A DNA stretch of 22,165 nucleotides from NCBI GenBank assembly GCA_002690445.1, contig NZER01000153.1, positions 1 to 22,165 on the forward strand, written 5' to 3'. Shown one piece after another: positions 20,077 to 22,165 of this stretch. The notes below the pieces were generated by a model. It saw nothing but the letters and a program-made list of their open reading frames with translations. It was not told the origin of the DNA and ran no database searches. Both the position numbers and the translations under genes were made by a program. This stretch comes from Candidatus Pacearchaeota archaeon (lineage in GTDB: Archaea > Nanoarchaeota > Nanoarchaeia > Pacearchaeales > GW2011-AR1). Each line of letters starts with the position of its first letter. Within the stretch, counting starts at the first letter, position 1.

Positions 20077-22165
20077 TGGCAAACGCATCATCAGCGGTGG
20101 CAGCGATCGACGCAGTCGTCCACACGCAATACAACAATCTGCGCTTAGATGCTATTGGACCATACGATGCTGACCGGGTGTGGAACGATAATCAGAAAGC
20201 CATATTCGGGACAGGCAGCGACGCATTCATAGCGTATGACGGGACAAACCTAGTCGTAGATCCCAAGCTTGTGGGTAGCGGCGTCATGTCTGTTCTTGGC
20301 TCGATAACGCTTGAAACGTCAGCGTCTTTGAATGTTTCGAGCGACGAGATTTTATCTGATTCCTCTGGCACGATGACCCTCAAGAATATCGACGCACTTG
20401 ACGCCACCACAGAGGCGACGATTGAGGCAGCGATAGACACACTAGGGAGCCTGTCGTCAGCGTCGGCTCTGACGACTGTGGGCACCATAGGCACGGGTGT
20501 GTGGCAGGGGACTGCAATCGCCAGCGCATATATTGGGTCACATACACATACTGAATCACAGATTTCAAACCTCGGTACGGCGATCGCTTTGGTCGCAGAT
20601 AATCTCAGCGTATTTGCTGCGACAACGTCGGCACAACTTCGGGGCGTAGTTTCTGATGAGACCGGCACGGGATCCCTAGTATTTGCAACCTCGCCAACAT
20701 TGGTAACCCCGGCACTCGGAACCCCGGCGTCTGGCGTCGCAACGAACTTGACCGGCACGGCTGCAAGTCTTACCGCAGGAAACGTGACAACCAATGCAAA
20801 CTTGACTGGTCATGTTACATCCGTTGGGAATGCTGCCGTGCTTGGCTCATTTACATCAGCACAACTTCGTACAGCACTCTCTGACGAGACGGGAACGGCT
20901 GCGGCGGTCTTTGCAAGCTCTCCGACGCTTGTGACGCCTGCGCTCGGCACTCCGTCCGCCCTTGTGGGAACAAATATCACCGGCACGGCTGCAAACCTGA
21001 CAGCAGGCACAGTCACAACCAATGCAAACCTTACAGGACACGTGACCTCCTCAGGGAATGCTGCCGTGCTTGGCTCTTTCACGAAGGCGCAATTATCATC
21101 GGCGGTCTCTGACGGAACGGTGTTGTATTCCGGGGACGCTACATCTTACGTTGATGCTGATGCTATCGCTGCGGTTGAGGGTGAAGGAACTCTGGTTCTT
21201 CAATCCGGGGCTACCATCGGCGGATCTGTCGCTGCGACCGTGGGGAACAAACTCAGCGCATTTGCAGCAACGACATCAGCAGAACTTCGAGGCGTGATCT
21301 CCAACGAGACCGGCACAGGGGCTTTGGTGTTCGGGACTTCCCCGACACTTGTGACGCCTGCGCTCGGCACGCCTGCATCCGGTGTGGCGACGAACCTGAC
21401 GGGTACGGCGGCGAGCCTTACCGCCGGGAATGTAACAACGAACGCTAACCTGACAGGGCATGTGACCTCCACAGGCAACGCAGCGGTGCTGGGATCGTTT
21501 ACTAAGTCGCAACTATCAACAGCGGTTTCTGACGGAACGCCATTGTATTCAGGGGATGTAGGAACTTATACGGCTGGCGACGGTCTTGACGTAACAGGCG
21601 GTGGAGAATTTTCTACTGACCTAAAAGCTAACGGTGGTTTGGAAATTTCAAGCACCGAGTTATCCGTGGCTCAAGGTATTTCCCAGTATGACGTTGCGCA
21701 GTTCACAACTGGGGTAGTAGACGACGATTTCCTGCGGGTAGATGGAACGGCTGTGGAAGGACGCAGCGCATCAGAAGTCTTGTCAGATATTGGAGCCCAA
21801 GCATCTCTTACGTTCGGAATTTCAAACACCAATGCGGTCAAGGTAGACGCAGCAGATGTTGCTGACGATGAATACGCTAGATTTACGGCTAACGGATTGG
21901 AAAGTCGGGCAACATCAGAAGTCTTGTCAGATATTGGAGCCCAAGCATCTCTTACGTTCGGAATTTCAAACACCAATGCGGTGAAGATAGATGCAGCAGA
22001 TGTGGCTGACGATGAATACGCAAGATTTACCGCTAACGGATTGGAAAGTCGTACAGCGGCGGAAGTTGCAGCAGCCATTGAAGGGAGTATTGATGCGGTA
22101 GGGGCTTTGGACGGAGGCTCTATAACTTCTAACTTTGGAAACATTGATATTGGTGCAAGTACATT
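20076..22165 (+). CDS. Tail fibre protein with tandem repeats (3' end missing)
   Basis: The frame from ATG 20076 (overlapping the previous TAA) stays open to the right edge, giving at least 696 residues. After a short N-terminal domain it holds an HTH tripeptide (H156-T157-H158) in SHTHTESQISN, a common fibre motif. Three 76-79-residue repeats follow, with the core SPTLVTPALGTP and NATLTGHVTS-like strands; then a spacer, then two 48-residue repeats with SEVLSDIGAQ. Such Ala/Thr/Gly-rich repeats form trimeric beta-structured shafts. The receptor-binding tip would lie beyond the window. A long antisense ORF here is only a mirror of the repeats. Confident as a fibre. Confidence 0.85.
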   Translation, partial: MANASSAVAAIDAVVHTQYNNLRLDAIGPYDADRVWNDNQKAIFGTGSDAFIAYDGTNLVVDPKLVGSGVMSVLGSITLETSASLNVSSDEILSDSSGTMTLKNIDALDATTEATIEAAIDTLGSLSSASALTTVGTIGTGVWQGTAIASAYIGSHTHTESQISNLGTAIALVADNLSVFAATTSAQLRGVVSDETGTGSLVFATSPTLVTPALGTPASGVATNLTGTAASLTAGNVTTNANLTGHVTSVGNAAVLGSFTSAQLRTALSDETGTAAAVFASSPTLVTPALGTPSALVGTNITGTAANLTAGTVTTNANLTGHVTSSGNAAVLGSFTKAQLSSAVSDGTVLYSGDATSYVDADAIAAVEGEGTLVLQSGATIGGSVAATVGNKLSAFAATTSAELRGVISNETGTGALVFGTSPTLVTPALGTPASGVATNLTGTAASLTAGNVTTNANLTGHVTSTGNAAVLGSFTKSQLSTAVSDGTPLYSGDVGTYTAGDGLDVTGGGEFSTDLKANGGLEISSTELSVAQGISQYDVAQFTTGVVDDDFLRVDGTAVEGRSASEVLSDIGAQASLTFGISNTNAVKVDAADVADDEYARFTANGLESRATSEVLSDIGAQASLTFGISNTNAVKIDAADVADDEYARFTANGLESRTAAEVAAAIEGSIDAVGALDGGSITSNFGNIDIGAST
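20613..21497 (+). repeat. Three in-frame tail-fibre repeats of 228-237 bases
   Basis: Copies lie at 20613-20849 (237 bases), 20850-21077 (228 bases) and 21261-21497 (237 bases). Copies 1 and 3 have equal length and very similar protein: FAATTSAxLRGV, SPTLVTPALGTPASG, NLTGTAASLTAGNVTTNANL, GHVTS. Copy 2 is more divergent. A unique stretch (21078-21260) separates copies 2 and 3. All units keep frame. Confidence 0.85.
21769..22052 (+). repeat. Two tandem 144-base repeats in the tail fibre
   Basis: Unit 1 is 21769-21912 and unit 2 is 21913-22052; the offset is exactly 144 bases (48 codons). The first 70 bases (21769-21838 and 21913-21982) are identical; the rest differs at a few positions. Protein units run TSEVLSDIGAQASLTFGIS to RFTANGLES. 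A third, degenerate unit seems to begin at about 22053. Near-identity at the DNA level suggests recent duplication. Confidence 0.85.

Noticed and set aside
20192..20794. 200-residue antisense ORF under the tail fibre (others at 20810-21082 and 21200-21478)
   Set aside because: They mirror the fibre repeats on the other strand; low complexity, no SD and no matching neighbours.
1..22165. Integrase, repressor, attachment site, tRNA or CRISPR array
   Set aside because: No supporting motif or structure found in the window; lysogeny cannot be judged from this part of the genome.

Overview
The window is one stretch of a tailed double-stranded DNA bacteriophage genome (Caudoviricetes). Every supported gene is on the + strand. 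Genes are tightly packed, with ATGA, TAATG and TTGA stop/start overlaps and clear Shine-Dalgarno (SD) sequences. The gene order is canonical: DNA-modification-like and nuclease genes, terminase, portal, protease/scaffold, decoration protein, capsid, connectors, tail tube, frameshifted chaperone, tape measure, tail tip, fibre. A tail tube protein, a G/GT-type chaperone and a tape measure, with no sheath gene, indicate a siphovirus. The head genes are Mu-like: a DUF935-type portal fused to a MuF-like domain, and a protease with a nested scaffold. I see no integrase, repressor, tRNA or CRISPR array. The host cannot be named. GGCC depletion, GATC richness and three GCGATCGC octamers are weak hints only.

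Layout. (1) 1-386: the end of a preceding gene group, with one small unknown gene, a five-codon mini-ORF with a good SD, and two terminator-like hairpins. (2) 387-4634: an overlapping accessory cassette: VRR-NUC nuclease, SAM methyltransferase, PAPS-reductase-like PP-loop enzyme, GT-A-like protein, DPPW DNA methyltransferase and ParB/Srx-like DGEHR protein. (3) 4634-8830: small and large terminase, then the portal-MuF fusion. (4) 8931-12471: protease with in-frame scaffold start, DUF2190-like decoration protein, major capsid protein, an unknown protein and a likely decoration protein, closed by a terminator-like hairpin. (5) 12535-15578: two tandem paralogues, one with a C2H2 zinc finger, then connector and tail-completion genes including a second tandem paralogue pair with a Trp-rich tail. 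(6) 15583-22165: tail tube, chaperone with -1 frameshift, a short tape measure, an 814-residue tail-tip protein and a repeat-rich tail fibre running off the right edge.

The most interesting points are: the PAPS-reductase-like/ParB-like pair (compare IbrA/IbrB and DndC/DndB) with two methyltransferases and a GT-like gene, which could be an uncharacterised DNA-modification or counter-defence module; near absence of GGCC (five by eye) while CCGG is common; a C2H2 zinc finger in the structural region; and two recoding or nested-start devices. All counts were made by eye and all family calls come from motif recognition, not searches.
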